A stretch of 6,768 bases of DNA from Planctomycetota bacterium (GCA_026387055.1 JAPLML010000460.1:1-6768), one strand, 5' to 3'. Positions 1 to 5,377 are shown, counted from the first letter of the stretch. A program made the numbers and translations. The notes: generated by a model from the letters alone, not told the origin.

Positions 1-126
1 GATTGGACGGCGCAAGGCGCGCGTGAAGTCCTTCAACTCGCCCGGCGGTACGGAACGAGCGTCCTCCGCAACGCCCTTGCGCTCGCGGCGGCGATGAAGA
101 TCGAGGACGGCAACGCGGGCCTCTGA
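1..126 (+). CDS. C-terminal 41 codons of an unrecognised protein
   Basis: Reading frame 1 is open from the window edge to a TGA at 124-126 and gives 41 residues, ending IEDGNAGL. The fragment looks helical, with an Ala/Leu/Arg-rich amphipathic pattern (REVLQLARRYG, then RNALALAAAMK) and no low-complexity signature of a shadow frame. I do not recognise the family, and the start and the domains that would identify it lie outside the window. No clear terminator hairpin follows; the next 60 bases lead into a palindromic repeat. Codon use, mostly G or C in third position, matches the real genes in the window. That it is coding is likely; its function is unknown. Confidence 0.55.
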   Translation, partial: DWTAQGAREVLQLARRYGTSVLRNALALAAAMKIEDGNAGL

Positions 127-186
127 AGCGCGGTGTTCTCCGTCAACAGGGCGTCGCCATCTTTCGCTCCAACGGGGCGGCGGATT

Positions 187-240
187 GTAGCCACGGGTGG
201 AGCGGCGGGGCCGCTCCGCGGCCCGACGCGGAACCCGTGG
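187..240 (+). repeat. REP-like palindromic element with 5' GTAG
   Basis: A GTAG tetranucleotide (187-190) sits directly before a two-tier palindrome. The outer arms CCACGGGT (191-198) and ACCCGTGG (233-240) match perfectly over 8 bp. The inner arms GGAGCGG (199-205) and CCGCTCC (211-217) match perfectly over 7 bp around a 5-base loop. A GTAG or GGAG tetranucleotide at the foot of an imperfect hairpin is the known hallmark of REP sequences mobilised by RAYT (Y1) transposases. The right edge abuts a headless gene remnant. Only one copy is visible here, so repeat status is inferred from structure. A RAYT fragment occurs about 4 kb away in the same window. Confidence 0.6.
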
Positions 241-241
241 A

Positions 242-409
242 AAGCCCGAGGAATGCAAGGTGCCGGCCGGGACTTTCAAGAACTGCCTCCGCACGCGCGA
301 GTCCAGCGCGCTGGAAAGCGGCTCGGAGGAGAAACTGTTCGCGCCCGGCGTGGGCCTGCTCAAGGACGGCGGGTTCGTCCTGGCGAAGGTCGAGAAACCG
401 AAGCCGTAG
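242..409 (+). pseudogene. C-terminal remnant of a 'VPAGTF' family protein
   Basis: The 55 codons before the TAG at 407-409 read as natural protein: KVPAGTFKNCLRTRE (residues 6-20), then LFAPGVGLLKDGGFVLAKVE. The pattern VPAGTF..CL.T.E...LE.G....YAPGVGLVK is one I know from the C-terminal end of secreted or lipoprotein hypothetical proteins of roughly 200 residues, common in Planctomycetota and Proteobacteria. The rest of such a protein is absent. Upstream, the frame runs through the palindrome at 191-240 and meets an in-frame TAG at 188-190, and the predicted residues there are Arg/Gly-rich palindrome translation. I therefore read this as a gene truncated by the repeat. Function is unknown. 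A short expressed ORF from a GTG at 197 cannot be excluded but is unlikely. Confidence 0.6.
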
Positions 410-762
410 CGCCGCACGTTTGCGGCCTGAACCGCGAACTGGCAATCGGAAGCGACGAACCGTATCCGAAGTCGCCATCCTGGCCCGGCACGGGCAGGTC
501 TTGTCGCTTGTTCCTGCGCCCGGCAGTAACACGTTGTGCAGGGTCGTGCGATTCAGTATTGCGTCTCGGAACTCCCCTGCCATACACGTGCAGAATGCGG
601 TTGCCCAAAACGTCGAACCCCACGAGGGGACGTTGGCTGGCCTGGTCTACGCCGTCACCAGCAACGGCGGCGGCGTACCGAGAGTCCTGAACCATGAGTT
701 GGAGCAGGCATTTGGGGTCGCCATGAGCACGGTCTACACAGGGGCGGCAGCTCTCCGGACGG
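410..762. other. Gene-poor stretch, no supported feature
   Basis: Both strands carry open frames of 100-230 codons here, but none shows a ribosome site, a recognisable domain or natural composition. They look like chance frames in GC-rich DNA or very old decayed coding sequence. A minus-strand frame contains FDVLGNRI (around 615-640), which resembles RHS-repeat phrasing, but nothing around it supports an RHS gene. I see no tRNA, hairpin with a T-run, or tandem repeat. Confidence 0.5.
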
Positions 763-1521
763 TCACTTCCCCGAGGGGCGAGCCGCCTTCGCCGCCGGGG
801 CCGCGCCGCTCATCGACGTCAGGTAGATCTCCACGCGCCGGTTCCTGGCCTTGCCTTCGGGCGAGCGGTTGTCCGCGATCGGGGCGCTCTGGCCTTGGCC
901 CTGGGTCACGATGCGGCCGGAGTCGATGCCGCCGGACTTGAGGATCGCGGCCACGGCCTCGGCCCGGGCCTCGCTCAGGCCCATGTTGTCCGGCGACTTG
1001 CCGAGGCTCTTGAGGCGGGCGATCGTGTCCGCCTTGCGGACGCGATCGCTGTCCGTGTGGCCGACGATGGTCAGCCTGCGGTCGCTCACCTGGTCGTCAC
1101 TCAGGATCTGCGCGAGTTTTCCGAGGGCGGCCCGGGCGCCCGGTTTCACGACGGCCGAGCCGGAGTCAAAGGTGATGTCCGAGCTAAAACGGAACAGGCC
1201 CGTCTCCTTGTCGAACACGAAGAGGCCCGGGTACTTCTCGCCCAGGTCCTCAATCGCCTTGACGACCGCCGGCGGCAGCGCGGCCGACTTGGCCGGCGGA
1301 GGAGTCGGAACTGCCGGGGGCGGGGGGGGGAGCGGCTCCTCCACGGCCTTCGGGGCCGGCCGGGCCGGCGGAGGCGCAGGCTCCTTCTCGGGAGCTGCAG
1401 GCGGAGGCGCCTCGACCATGATGTCCCGGGAGGGTTGGGAGAAACAGAAGCACCCCGGCGCCACCATGCAGACCAACAGCAAGGTCCCCAGCACCACGCC
1501 TCCCGCCACGAACCTGTGCAT
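763..1521 (-). CDS. OmpA-family peptidoglycan-binding lipoprotein
   Basis: The product has 252 residues. An N-terminal hydrophobic segment (5-23) ends at a relaxed lipobox, VAPGC, with Cys24 as the likely lipidated residue. A Pro/Ala-rich linker (38-85) suited to spanning the periplasm follows, then an OmpA C-terminal domain (about 108-235). Visible hallmarks are FDSGSAVVKPGA (118-129), the GHTD motif with Asp157, LSEARAEAV with Arg186, GQGQSAPIADN and NRRVEIYL (227-234). In OmpA/Pal, the Asp of GHTD and the Arg of the LSxxRA helix bind the diaminopimelate of peptidoglycan. Here they are 29 residues apart, against about 15 in E. coli OmpA, so a loop of about 14 residues is inserted. The ATG at 1521 is set by a strong AAGGAG (1528-1533, minus) six bases upstream. 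A run of nine C on the coding strand (1330-1322) lies in the linker. It was not given a Pal symbol because length and loop differ. Confidence 0.93.
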   Translation of the reverse strand: MHRFVAGGVVLGTLLLVCMVAPGCFCFSQPSRDIMVEAPPPAAPEKEPAPPPARPAPKAVEEPLPPPPPAVPTPPPAKSAALPPAVVKAIEDLGEKYPGLFVFDKETGLFRFSSDITFDSGSAVVKPGARAALGKLAQILSDDQVSDRRLTIVGHTDSDRVRKADTIARLKSLGKSPDNMGLSEARAEAVAAILKSGGIDSGRIVTQGQGQSAPIADNRSPEGKARNRRVEIYLTSMSGAAPAAKAARPSGK

Positions 1522-1632
1522 GACCGTCTCCTTTCCTCGGTGAGCCGACAGGCGAGCCCGAGAAGAAACCCCGGCCGAGTCCGCCGAACGTTTCCCAGGC
1601 CGACCCCGACTGCGAATCCGATGCTACCCCCT

Positions 1633-1660
1633 ATTGTAAACCTTCGGCGTTCGCCAGCAA
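1633..1660 (-). promoter_or_regulatory. Candidate sigma-70 promoter for the OmpA lipoprotein gene
   Basis: On the minus strand, TTGCTG (1660-1655) and TACAAT (1638-1633) are separated by 16 bases. The -10 matches consensus at five of six positions; the -35 matches only in the TTG. Transcription would start about 105 bases before the ATG at 1521. It lies in the 209-base gap after the thioredoxin-like gene, so the OmpA gene may be transcribed on its own. Support is sequence resemblance only. Confidence 0.33.
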
Positions 1661-1699
1661 TCGCAATCTTGACTCGCCGGTCCGGGCCCGGCGCCCGCA

Positions 1700-1722
1700 G
1701 GGCGGGCCGCGAAGGCCCGGCC
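1700..1722 (-). terminator. GC-rich hairpin just after the thioredoxin-like gene
   Basis: The arms CGGGCC (1703-1708) and GGCCCG (1714-1719) enclose a 5-base loop (TTCGC on the minus strand), with two more outer pairs after one mismatch. The hairpin begins within about a dozen bases of the stop codon at 1731. No T-run follows, so intrinsic termination is uncertain. It could equally act as an mRNA 3'-end stabiliser. Confidence 0.3.
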
Positions 1723-1730
1723 CCTCGCAG

Positions 1731-2267
1731 TCAACGGCGGGGCGGCGGCGTCTTCGGGGCCGGCGGACCGACGACCTCGTTGAGCACCTTGCGGTAGTTG
1801 TCCGGATTGTAATCCACCACCCACCGTTTCTTCTCCCGCCCGCCGACGAAGAGGACCACCGTCGGGAACAGGCCGATGCGGTATCGCTTCCAGAGCGTCC
1901 GGGAGAGGACCTTGTGCCAGGTGTTGACCAGTTCGAACCTGGCGAAGATCACCCGGTCCTGGTACTCGTCGATCAGCGGCTCCATGCGCGAATCCATGAA
2001 CATGCACCACACGCATCCCCCCTTGCCGAACTCCAGCACGACCGGTCGGTCGGCCTTGAGGACCTGCTCCTCGAACGCGATCTCGTTCCCGATGGTCTTG
2101 AGCCGGCTGGGGCCGCACCCAGCGGCCGCGAGGGCCAGGATGACCCCCGCCAGGAGGCCCGCCGCCGGCGCCGCGGGCCGCCGCCCCGTACGGTTGGCGG
2201 GCCCGCGGGCATCGGGCGGCGTCCTGGGAGGCACCCCGACCGGGTGCGTGTTCGCGCCGTGCCGCAT
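1731..2267 (-). CDS. Thioredoxin-fold lipoprotein, putative periplasmic thiol reductase
   Basis: The product has 178 residues. After an Arg/Pro-rich leader (1-31), a hydrophobic segment (36-50) ends in LAAAGC with Cys51 as lipidation site. The thioredoxin fold covers about 62-167: a first strand RPVVLEFG (74-81), the redox motif CVWC (Cys85, Cys88), a partner-rich helix, and FPTVVLF with the cis-Pro at 135. The motif resembles the GCVWC/GCxWC type of periplasmic thioredoxin-like proteins rather than the cytoplasmic WCGPC. The start at 2267 is supported by GGGAGG (2275-2280, minus) seven bases upstream. The n-region of the signal is unusually long, but no later start fits better. It lies 62 bases downstream of the tetraheme cytochrome gene, probably in one operon. 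Keeping CXXCH cysteines reduced for haem ligation is therefore a reasonable, unproven role. The C-terminus is a short Pro/Arg tail. Confidence 0.88.
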   Translation of the reverse strand: MRHGANTHPVGVPPRTPPDARGPANRTGRRPAAPAAGLLAGVILALAAAGCGPSRLKTIGNEIAFEEQVLKADRPVVLEFGKGGCVWCMFMDSRMEPLIDEYQDRVIFARFELVNTWHKVLSRTLWKRYRIGLFPTVVLFVGGREKKRWVVDYNPDNYRKVLNEVVGPPAPKTPPPRR

Positions 2268-2329
2268 GCGTCTTCCTCCCTTTGGAGACGTCCATTTCCG
2301 GTCCCTCCGGCCGGTGCCGCCGGGACCGC

Positions 2330-3799
2330 TCATTTCTTGCCCGCTTCGGGCGGGCCGTGGAAGATCCTGGGCCTGTAAGTGGGATAGTCGAAATCCGGGC
2401 TCTCGACCAGCCCGTGGCACGCCATGCACAGGCGGGCGTTGATGTCCCGGTGCGGCTCGGTCTTGACGTTCTGGTCGTGGTGCGTGGACAGCACGGGGTG
2501 GCAGGCCTGACACGTCACGCGGGCCAAGCCGGGCGTTTCGTCCATCGAGATAAAGCCGCCCTCGCGGCCATAGCCCATCGTGTGGCACAGGATGCACTCG
2601 GGGTCCTCGTGCCGTCCCTTGCGCTTGATCGAGGCGTAGGCGTGGGCGTGCCGCGTGGAGAGCCATTGCCTGTGCTCCTTCTCATGGCACTTCGCGCACG
2701 CCTCGGCGGACTCGTAGGCCGCCGGCTGGGCGGGCAAGGCCCACTCGGGCGGCGCCTCGCCCTTGGCTTTCCGGACGTACTGCCAGTACAGGGCCATCAC
2801 CCACGGGCTGTCGCGGACGGCGCGTTCCGAGAGCCCCATCATGGCCGTCGTCGTCCCGAGGTCGCCGTCCGGCCCGCGCTCGAACGTGAGGGCCCCCAGC
2901 ATGCGCCCGATGGGGCCGGTGGCCACGATCGTGGCGCCGCCGACCTTCACGGGCTTGCGAAAAATGGCGTCGTCGTGGCCGCTGACCACGACCTGGATGC
3001 CCGGTACGCTCCTCGCCAGTTCCTGCGTGTCCGCCATGGGCTGGTGCGACAGGGCGATGATCACGTCGCAGCCGGCCAACTCGCGGACCTCCCGCCGGGC
3101 GGCCTCGAGGGGCGGCTCGACCTTCAGGCCCTGGCGCCACTCGCGCGGCGGGAAGCCGTAGGCCTGATCGGCGATCACCGCGAAGATGCCGATGCGGCGG
3201 CCGCCGGCGACGCGGACCACGTGCGGCGGAAAGACGAGGTTCCCCGCCTCGTCGCGAACGTTGGCGCAGAGGAGCGGCAACCGGTACTCGCTTGCCAGAG
3301 ACCGGAGCCGCGACACGCCCAGTGCGAATTCCTGGTCGCCCAGGGCGACGGCGTCGTACTTCGCGCGGCCCAGCGCCATGGCCAGGTACGTCACCTTCAG
3401 GGCGTTCGGGCGCTCGGGGAACATGTCGCCGGCATCGACGACCACCACGTCGGGCCGCACGCGGCGATACTTGTCGATGATCGTCTGCCGCTTGGCGAAG
3501 CCGCCGCTGGGATTCGTCGGACATCCGCACGAGGACAGAACGCCCTGGTTGTCGGCCGAGAAGAGGACCGTCAGGGCGCCCCGCCGGACGGGCTGAATCG
3601 ACCGTTCCACCGGCGATTCGCAGCCCGCCAGCAGCACGCCCACCACGACCGCTGCTCCGGCCAGGGCCAACGCCCCGCCCGGCGTCAGCCGGCGCCGCGC
3701 GGCCAGGCGCCCGCGGGGACGCCCCTCAGGCGTATGCCCCCGCCCCGACCGTGGGGGGCGAACGGCCCGCGACACGCGACGATTGCTCCGGTTACGCAT
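2330..3799 (-). CDS. Metallophosphoesterase-like domain fused to tetraheme cytochrome c554-like domain, lipoprotein
   Basis: From the ATG at 3799 the product has 489 residues. A basic leader precedes a hydrophobic segment and the lipobox LLAGC (Cys60), so the protein is anchored outside the cytoplasm. Residues about 75-330 match the UshA/5'-nucleotidase-like metallophosphoesterase fold: VLFSADNQG with Asp83, CGC (91-93), VVDAGDMF (GD at 124-125), ALGDQEF (154-157), LSHQP (His252) and VSGHDD (His275). Several metal ligands differ from the canonical DxH, GNHE and GHxH. Residues about 360-465 form a cytochrome c554-type domain with four CXXCH haem sites: CAKCH (368), CILCH (402), CQACH (430) and CMACH (458). 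Extra histidines in TRHAHA (384, 386) and STHH are candidate axial ligands. The start is uncertain: an in-frame ATG at 3838 and a GTG at 3775 (GGAG ten bases upstream) are alternatives. The 3799 ATG overlaps the TAA of the upstream fragment. An electron-transfer or sensing role is inferred; the substrate is unknown. Confidence 0.9.
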   Translation of the reverse strand: MRNRSNRRVSRAVRPPRSGRGHTPEGRPRGRLAARRRLTPGGALALAGAAVVVGVLLAGCESPVERSIQPVRRGALTVLFSADNQGVLSSCGCPTNPSGGFAKRQTIIDKYRRVRPDVVVVDAGDMFPERPNALKVTYLAMALGRAKYDAVALGDQEFALGVSRLRSLASEYRLPLLCANVRDEAGNLVFPPHVVRVAGGRRIGIFAVIADQAYGFPPREWRQGLKVEPPLEAARREVRELAGCDVIIALSHQPMADTQELARSVPGIQVVVSGHDDAIFRKPVKVGGATIVATGPIGRMLGALTFERGPDGDLGTTTAMMGLSERAVRDSPWVMALYWQYVRKAKGEAPPEWALPAQPAAYESAEACAKCHEKEHRQWLSTRHAHAYASIKRKGRHEDPECILCHTMGYGREGGFISMDETPGLARVTCQACHPVLSTHHDQNVKTEPHRDINARLCMACHGLVESPDFDYPTYRPRIFHGPPEAGKK

Positions 3800-4082
3800 C
3801 TCCACCCACAAGCGAAGGCCGGGCGACAGGGAGCCCATGCACGGCGTAGACCCTTATCTCGCCAAGGCCCGCGCTCTCGGTCCCCGGCCGTACGGCGTCC
3901 ACGGTGAAGCGGACCCACCGGACGGTCCTGGCGGGAAACGTGACGGCCGTCCCCGCCTGGCCGTCGTTCCGGAGCTTGCCGACAGGCATCGAAGAGCCGT
4001 CGCTGAAAGCAAGCGTGCCGGCGACCACCTGGTCCTTCGCGGAGGCCCGGTCGTAGAGAACCACCTGGGGAGTTCCGGACAC
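3792..4082 (-). pseudogene. Discoidin-like (F5/8C, DUF7402-type) domain fragment, 5'-truncated
   Basis: The frame gives PQVVLYDRASAKDQVVAGTL, then FSDGSSMPVG, VTFPARTVRWVRFTVDAV and GLGEIRVYAV. That is the second half of a galactose-binding-like jelly-roll of the F5/8 type C / DUF7402 kind, in which VVLYDRPN..DQ..AGTL.FSDGS is typical. The first half of the domain (the NLA....AS.....AVDG portion) is missing. Going upstream, the frame passes an Ala/Gly-rich stretch and hits a TGA at 4118-4116. In that same interval the IS110 transposase fragment is readable in another frame, so the joint lies near 4080-4110. A GTG at 4082 could start it, but no ribosome site is evident. Its TAA (3794-3792) overlaps the ATG of the cytochrome gene in the 8-base string ATGCGTAA. 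Intact relatives are secreted carbohydrate-binding modules; this fragment is probably non-functional. Confidence 0.7.
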
Positions 4083-4174
4083 GACAGACGCCGCGGCCGC
4101 CCCACCGGCCCCTGCTCATCCTCCAGTGCCATCACCAGGTCTTGCTTGTAAAGGTCGATGCCGATGTAATACAT
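4080..4174 (-). pseudogene. N-terminal fragment of an IS110-family transposase
   Basis: An ATG at 4174 with a strong AAGGAG (4186-4181, minus) six bases upstream opens a frame reading MYYIGIDLYKQDLVMALEDE, followed by QGPVGRPRRLS. The (M)YYIGIDxHKK....V.DEQG opening is the signature of IS110/IS1111 transposases. Asp7 is the first acidic residue of their RuvC-like DEDD site. After about 32 residues the match stops and the sequence becomes the discoidin-like fragment in another frame. The remaining ~300 residues of the transposase, including the other acidic residues and the C-terminal serine domain, are absent. The preserved start, ribosome site and upstream region suggest that the left end of the element survived a deletion that removed the rest. 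Confidence 0.72.
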
Positions 4175-4188
4175 GTCGTGCTCCTTGT

Positions 4189-4263
4189 CCACAGGGCGTT
4201 AGAGGGTTCAAAGGCAAGCCCATTCTAGCCCCTGTGGCAAGGGGCCGCACTACGCGTGCGGCC
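4189..4263 (-). other. Structured region before the IS110 start, possible bridge-RNA relic
   Basis: In transposase orientation there is first a perfect 8-bp hairpin, GGCCGCAC (4243-4250 on the plus strand) pairing with GTGCGGCC (4256-4263), loop of 5. Then comes an 8-bp stem formed by CCCTGTGG (4230-4237) and CCACAGGG (4189-4196) enclosing 33 bases. It ends just before the transposase ribosome site. IS110 elements are known to encode a bridge RNA in the non-coding end before the transposase: a 5' stem-loop followed by stems with large binding loops. The order seen fits that plan in part, but only one large loop is found, against two in IS621. The decayed RAYT frame stays open down to 4225, so the element boundary is unclear. 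Confidence 0.3.
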
Positions 4264-4290
4264 ACATGGCACGGTTATAATATCACAATA

Positions 4291-4495
4291 CTTATCTCCG
4301 TTTGCGTTTGCGGCCGGCGGAGCGGACTTGGGTCGGTGGAGGGGGCGGGCAAGGATAGTCTCCAGGCCCGCCACGAACCCTCCAATCGCCCAGCGGACGG
4401 CCCGTCCGAAGGTGACTGCGAAACGCCGCCTCCTCGTCCTCCTCCTCGGAGAGCAGCCGCCGCCAGTCCCCCCTCACCTCGGCCGCCAGCGGCCC
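4291..4495 (-). pseudogene. Frameshifted C-terminus of a REP-associated (Y1) transposase
   Basis: One minus-strand frame reads GPLAAEVRGDWRRLLSEEE, then SHLRTGRPLGD (to 4385). Skipping one base puts the next frame on GGFVAGLETILARPLHRPKS, ending near NGDK at 4291. Together they match the tail of RAYT (TnpA-REP) proteins, where GDW..FL....E......H.RTGRPLG is followed by .FV..LE..LGR.L.P.K. The shift is best explained by one extra base around 4384. Upstream of 4495 further fragments of the same family may continue in other frames (GDALIAAGG around 4520-4500), which suggests additional shifts. The catalytic Y1/HUH part is not present. This is a dead relic lying next to a palindromic repeat and upstream of the IS110 fragment on the same strand. 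Confidence 0.6.
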
Positions 4496-4580
4496 CCCGC
4501 CGCGATCAACGCATCCCCCCGGCCCGAACCGTGCGGCGCCGCGCGAGCCGCGGCGACCCCGCCTCGGCCAGGCGGCGATT

Positions 4581-4624
4581 ACCCTCACCCGGCTTCGCCA
4601 CCCTCTCCCATAAAGGGAGAGGGT
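4581..4624. repeat. Intergenic palindrome, ACCCTCTCCC/GGGAGAGGGT
   Basis: A perfect 10-bp inverted repeat (4600-4609 and 4615-4624) encloses the loop ATAAA. The 20 bases before it (ACCCTCACCCGGCTTCGCCA) extend it into a composite that I recognise in form from dispersed intergenic repeats found in many GC-rich bacterial genomes. It has no GTAG/GGAG foot like the element at 187, so it probably belongs to a different repeat family. It lies just before the RAYT relic and could serve as a bidirectional terminator-like hairpin, though neither side has a long T-run. Confidence 0.62.
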
Positions 4625-4687
4625 TGACGCTAAACACGTACAGGGCAGGGGCCCCGCTCCGCCTGCCGGAAGAAGGAGGGAGAGCGT

Positions 4688-4713
4688 CCGGCCGCCGGAG
4701 AGGCCGGGGCCGG
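4688..4713 (-). terminator. Hairpin terminator after the HTH gene
   Basis: The arms GGCCGG (4708-4713) and CCGGCC (4688-4693), plus the inner arms CCGG (4704-4707) and CCGG (4695-4698), form a 10-bp stem with one bulged base and a 5-base loop. The hairpin starts two bases after the HTH gene's stop codon. On the minus strand it is followed by a pyrimidine-rich tract (CTCTCCCTCCTTCTTCC) instead of a clean T-run. Position and strength favour a terminator. Confidence 0.45.
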
Positions 4714-4715
4714 CA

Positions 4716-5156
4716 TCACTTCTCGCCGATCATCTCAAGACGCTTGCGGGCCTCGCGCTTGCCGAGGCGGCGAATCGACGCCAGGCCCGCCAGTTGCCTC
4801 TGTCGCGGCCGCGACTTGCCGGACTCCCAGGAGTAGACCGTCAGCGCCGAGACGCCGACGAGCCTGCCAAAGTCCTTCGCCGAAAGGCCGAGGCGGGCGC
4901 GCTGAGCCTTGACGCTTCGCGCGGAGAATCGCACCCGCCTGACCTCTTGAGGAGCAGGCGGGCTTGCGACCCGACGCCGTTCCTGCTTCTCCAGGAAGGC
5001 CACGGTTCGGGCCAGGGCGGCCACCTGGCGCTTGAGGGCGGCAAGGTCGCGCCGATGCCGGGTCGTGAGCCGCCGCGTCTTCCCGGTCTGGGTCCTGATC
5101 TCGCGGCGGGCCAGTCGACGGATACTCTCATTCAAGAGGCTGAGCAGGTTAGGCAT
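4716..5156 (-). CDS. Coiled-coil plus XRE-type helix-turn-helix regulator
   Basis: The product has 146 residues and is very basic. The N-terminal part (MPNLLSLLNESIRRLARREI, 1-20) is helical. Residues 34-63 form a likely coiled coil with an ALKRQVAAL heptad pattern, followed by a short linker. The HTH (about 84-130) contains LSAKDFGRLVGVSALTVYSW, the typical XRE helix-turn-recognition-helix arrangement, and then ESGKSRPR. Small proteins with this order (helix, coiled coil, C-terminal XRE domain with a 'W E xG K xRPR' ending) are common and annotated only as HTH proteins. The ATG at 5156 is preferred over one at 5213 because AAAGGAG lies seven bases upstream of it. The gene diverges from the propeller gene and could control either or both, but the sequence shows no direct proof. 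A strong hairpin follows its stop. Confidence 0.87.
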   Translation of the reverse strand: MPNLLSLLNESIRRLARREIRTQTGKTRRLTTRHRRDLAALKRQVAALARTVAFLEKQERRRVASPPAPQEVRRVRFSARSVKAQRARLGLSAKDFGRLVGVSALTVYSWESGKSRPRQRQLAGLASIRRLGKREARKRLEMIGEK

Positions 5157-5190
5157 CTTTTCGCTCCTTTTGCGGGGCAAGCACCCTTTC

Positions 5191-5213
5191 ACTGTTGGTC
5201 CAGTAAGTGTCAA
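5191..5213 (-). promoter_or_regulatory. Candidate promoter/operator of the HTH gene
   Basis: The minus strand carries a perfect -35 hexamer, TTGACA (5213-5208). The inverted half-sites ACTG (5191-5194) and CAGT (5201-5204) lie directly downstream with a 6-base centre. No good -10 is found at 16-18 bases, so either a weak or activator-dependent promoter is involved or the match is chance. XRE regulators often bind short inverted repeats overlapping their own promoter; autoregulation is an inference. Confidence 0.28.
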
Positions 5214-5360
5214 TCATGCCGAGAAAGCCAGGGAGAGGCAAGCATCTTCTTGGGGTCGGCCTGGGCCGCCTGCGCCGCTGCCGCCGCGGGGGGGGGTACG
5301 ATGTCCGGGGCGCTTCCCGGAAATCCGGGTAGGGAAACTCGCCTTTGGCTGCCGATGTAG
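5214..5360. other. Divergent intergenic DNA with a G9 run and a small hairpin
   Basis: Between the HTH promoter region and the TATAAT lie a run of nine G (5288-5296) and a 5-bp hairpin, CCGGG/CCCGG (5316-5329, loop AAAT). Minus-strand frames here read Ala/Pro-rich low-complexity protein without a ribosome site, and I recognise no gene. Confidence 0.4.
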
Positions 5361-5366
5361 TATAAT
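5361..5366 (+). promoter_or_regulatory. Perfect -10 box TATAAT for the propeller gene
   Basis: TATAAT stands out in GC-rich DNA and points toward the propeller gene, 183 bases before its GTG. No convincing -35 is found at 17 bases (CTCGCC), and the nearby TG is two bases out of place for an extended -10. A transcript starting near 5373 would begin right at the structured leader (5378-5459), which is circumstantial support. Confidence 0.38.
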
Positions 5367-5377
5367 GACTCGTCCGA

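Noticed and set aside
360..695. Minus-strand frame containing FDVLGNRI, suggestive of an RHS repeat
   Set aside because: It is a single eight-residue resemblance. The flanking residues lack YD-repeat spacing or the RHS-associated core, and no ribosome site precedes the frame.
851..1797. Two long plus-strand open frames opposite the OmpA gene
   Set aside because: They mirror the OmpA coding strand, whose ribosome site, signal peptide and domain are clear. The plus frames show low-complexity Gly/Arg runs and no domain.
2282..3907. Plus-strand open frame of 541 codons
   Set aside because: It is antisense to the phosphoesterase-cytochrome gene. The opposite strand has haem motifs, a lipobox and family motifs; this frame has only Arg/Gly/Ala-rich composition typical of GC-rich shadows.
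4276..4281. TATAAT on the plus strand upstream of the HTH/RAYT region
   Set aside because: No -35 lies at the right distance, no plus-strand gene follows, and the AT-rich bases fall at the tail of the decayed RAYT frame.
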